A stretch of DNA of 64,000 nt, taken from contig JBBATH010000001.1 of assembly GCA_040398845.1 (NCBI GenBank), positions 186,001-250,000 on the forward strand. Direction: 5' to 3'. This document shows, piece after piece, positions 62,567 through 64,000 of the stretch. The translations under genes and the position numbers were made by a program. Source of the stretch: WLND01 sp040398845 (GTDB taxonomy: Bacteria; Actinomycetota; Actinomycetes; S36-B12). Within the stretch, counting starts at the first letter, position 1. Every line of letters begins with the position of its first letter. The notes under the pieces were generated by a model. That model saw only the letters and a program-made list of their open reading frames with translations. It was not told the DNA's origin and did no database searches.

Positions 62567-63022
62567 AGCGACCCGTCCCGACCCCGCTCTACCACTTCAC
62601 GCACGTGTCGCATCTGGCATCGATCGTGAAGGACGGGCTTCTCTCTGACACGGACGCCGTTCGAACCGGCGCACTCATCGTCGAGGTCGGTCACGCCGGG
62701 ATCAAGGAACGTCGCCGCGGCCGGATGGTCCCGATTGGCCCAGGCGGTGCGGTGTCGGACTATGTGCCGTTCTACTTCGCCCCGCGAAGCCCGATGATGT
62801 ATGCGATCCACCGGGGCAACGTCCCCACCTATGCCGAGCTTGGCACCGGCATTGACTCACTTGTCCGACTGAGCCCTCATGGAGCAGGCGTACTGGTACG
62901 ACACTCCTGAGGATCCCGACCGCAGAAAACGACGGATGGCCGAGTGCCTCGCGCACCGGGAGATACTGGCTAGTCTGGGTATTGGAACACCGATCAGTGT
63001 CAGGCCCCAGTGGTACTTCTGA
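62563..63022 (+). pseudogene. darT toxin gene, internally deleted and frameshifted
   Basis: DarT ADP-ribosylates thymidine in DNA. The N-terminus is clear: PTPLYHFTHVSHLASIVKDG then HAGIKERRRGRMVPIGPGG and YVPFYFAPRSPMMYAIHRGN. After GTGIDSLV the frame runs out (stop at 62910), while the other frame resumes with YWYDTPEDPDRRKRRMAECL, and after LAH jumps to REILASLGIGTPISVRPQWY. Normal DarT is about 210 aa; two pieces (about 45 and 24 residues) are missing. The first junction shifts the frame. The ATG overlaps the upstream stop (ATGA). Confidence 0.75.
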
Positions 63023-63041
63023 CGATGTGGACGGAATGCAG

Positions 63042-64000
63042 ATGATCACCCTGGAGCGCGGCAACCTGCTCGATGCTGACGTCGACGCCCTCGTCAACAC
63101 CGTGAACACCGTCGGGGTCATGGGCAAGGGGCTGGCGCTGCAGTTCAAGCGGGCCTATCCAGCGATGTTCCGCGACTACGCGCGGGCCGCTCAATCCGGC
63201 GAACTCGAAGTCGGTCGCATGTACGTGTGGGAGACGGGCGAGCTGCAAGGCCCCCGCTACATCATCAACTTTCCGACCAAGCGCCATTGGCGGCAAGGCT
63301 CTCGGCTTGACGACATCGAGCAGGGCCTGACTGACCTTGTGCGCGTGGTTCGGGCGCTCGGCATTCGCTCGGTCGCGGTGCCGCCCTTGGGGTGCGGCAA
63401 CGGCGGGCTCGACTGGGCCCAGGTCGAACCCCTGATCACTCATGCCCTTGCGACACTGGCCGGCGTCGATGTGCGATTGTTCCCCCCCGGTCCGCCGATA
63501 CCTGCGGCCGCGATGGCGAATCGCCAGGCCAAGCCCGCGATGACGCCCGGGCGGGCGACTCTGGTGAGGCTGTTGACCCAGTACCAGTCTGTTGCACTTG
63601 AGGTGTCACAAATTGAGGTCCAGAAGCTCATGTATTTCCTGCAAATGGCCGGTGAGCCGCTGCGGCTCGACTTCCAAAAGGGGCACTACGGCCCCTATGC
63701 CGACAACCTCCGCTCGGTACTGCGCGAGCTCGAGGGCCACTACCTCACTGGATTCGGCGATGGGAGCGCACCGGTCCTCGAGTCCGAGCCCATCACGCCG
63801 CTGCCCGGCGCCGATGATGCTGCCGAGGGTCTTCTTGCGGAGCGCCCGGAGAGCCGAGACCGCATCAGCCAGGTGCTCGACCTCGTGAACGGTTTCGAGT
63901 CCATGTATGGGCTCGAATTCCTCTCCAGCGTCCACTGGGTGGTCACGCGTCAGACCGGCGCCGGGGCTGACGATCACGCGGTCGCCCAGGCAGTCCACGG
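63042..64000 (+). CDS. darG: DarG antitoxin, macrodomain ADP-ribosylglycohydrolase (3' partial)
   Basis: Removes ADP-ribose from DNA, countering DarT. 319 codons are visible before the window ends. The start is ATG 63042, six bases after GGACGGA; ATG 63036 is also possible. The macrodomain is intact: LERGNLLDADVDALVNTVNT, VGVMGKGLALQFKRAYPAMF (with the catalytic Lys), FPTKRHWRQGSRLDDIE and AVPPLGCGNGGLDW. After a linker from about residue 150 comes the toxin-contact domain of SocA-like type (LLTQYQSVALEVSQIEVQKL, then LRLDFQKGHYGPYADNLRSV). The gene appears healthy although its toxin is broken. Confidence 0.88.
   Translation, partial: MITLERGNLLDADVDALVNTVNTVGVMGKGLALQFKRAYPAMFRDYARAAQSGELEVGRMYVWETGELQGPRYIINFPTKRHWRQGSRLDDIEQGLTDLVRVVRALGIRSVAVPPLGCGNGGLDWAQVEPLITHALATLAGVDVRLFPPGPPIPAAAMANRQAKPAMTPGRATLVRLLTQYQSVALEVSQIEVQKLMYFLQMAGEPLRLDFQKGHYGPYADNLRSVLRELEGHYLTGFGDGSAPVLESEPITPLPGADDAAEGLLAERPESRDRISQVLDLVNGFESMYGLEFLSSVHWVVTRQTGAGADDHAVAQAVH

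Overview
The window is a high-GC actinobacterial chromosome segment, probably one scaffold of a draft or metagenome assembly, because it carries a 100-N gap at 13220-13319. The actinobacterial assignment rests on glnA2-glnE-glnA1 next to an RDD membrane-protein gene, GlnR-type repeats upstream of both glutamine synthetases, an F420-NADP reductase, a ROK/polyphosphate glucokinase, an alanine-lysine histone-like protein and a 52-aa 'SWYYCLVHK' protein. I saw no rRNA, tRNA, CRISPR array or transposase.

Region by region. 1-4.5 kb: a translationally coupled acyl-CoA operon (ADP-forming acyl-CoA synthetase cut by the window edge, AMP-forming ligase, methylmalonyl-CoA-mutase-type large subunit). 4.6-11 kb: malic enzyme, a PaaX regulator divergent from a luciferase-like monooxygenase, an AraC regulator coupled to a WrbA-like flavoprotein, an FMN reductase and a MarR regulator. 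11-20 kb: housekeeping genes (glucokinase, map, panB, nadE), two MFS transporters, npdG and the histone-like gene. 20-24 kb: a secreted protein, an Ntn hydrolase, a deletion-scarred vapBC and an amine oxidase. 24-32 kb: nitrogen assimilation (glnA2, amidotransferase, glnE, glnA1), with a hicAB module between glnE and glnA1.

32-46 kb is a mosaic, recombination-prone zone. A module made of an RDD gene, an 18-19 bp perfect-stem hairpin and RelE/XRE toxin-antitoxin genes occurs as degraded copy A (33.05-34.33 kb) and nearly intact copy B (42.67-44.17 kb). A third partial copy (C, 44.2-44.9 kb) is joined to a broken duplicate of the neighbouring secreted-protein gene. Between A and B lies an 8.3-kb block of visibly lower GC: an fmdB-type zinc ribbon, formamidase, an AmiS-type channel and an NAD-dependent molybdenum formate dehydrogenase (fdsGBA). 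Together these would import formamide, release ammonium and formate, and oxidise formate to CO2 with NADH formation. The catalytic subunit appears to carry a fused FdsD-like C-terminus.

48-64 kb is a defence island with tightly overlapping genes: a giant DEAD helicase with DUF1998-type and nuclease-like regions, a DUF3883 protein, a SNF2/DrmD-like helicase, an EVE-like protein, a large Eco57I-type adenine methylase, a free-standing duplicate of the methylase C-terminal domain, a broken darT and an apparently intact darG that runs off the window. It resembles DISARM but is rearranged. The methylase contains a (CT)12 tract just before its C-terminal domain, so it is a strong candidate for phase variation. 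A recurring theme is toxin genes disabled by internal deletions (vapC, txe twice, relE copy A, darT) beside better preserved antitoxins.
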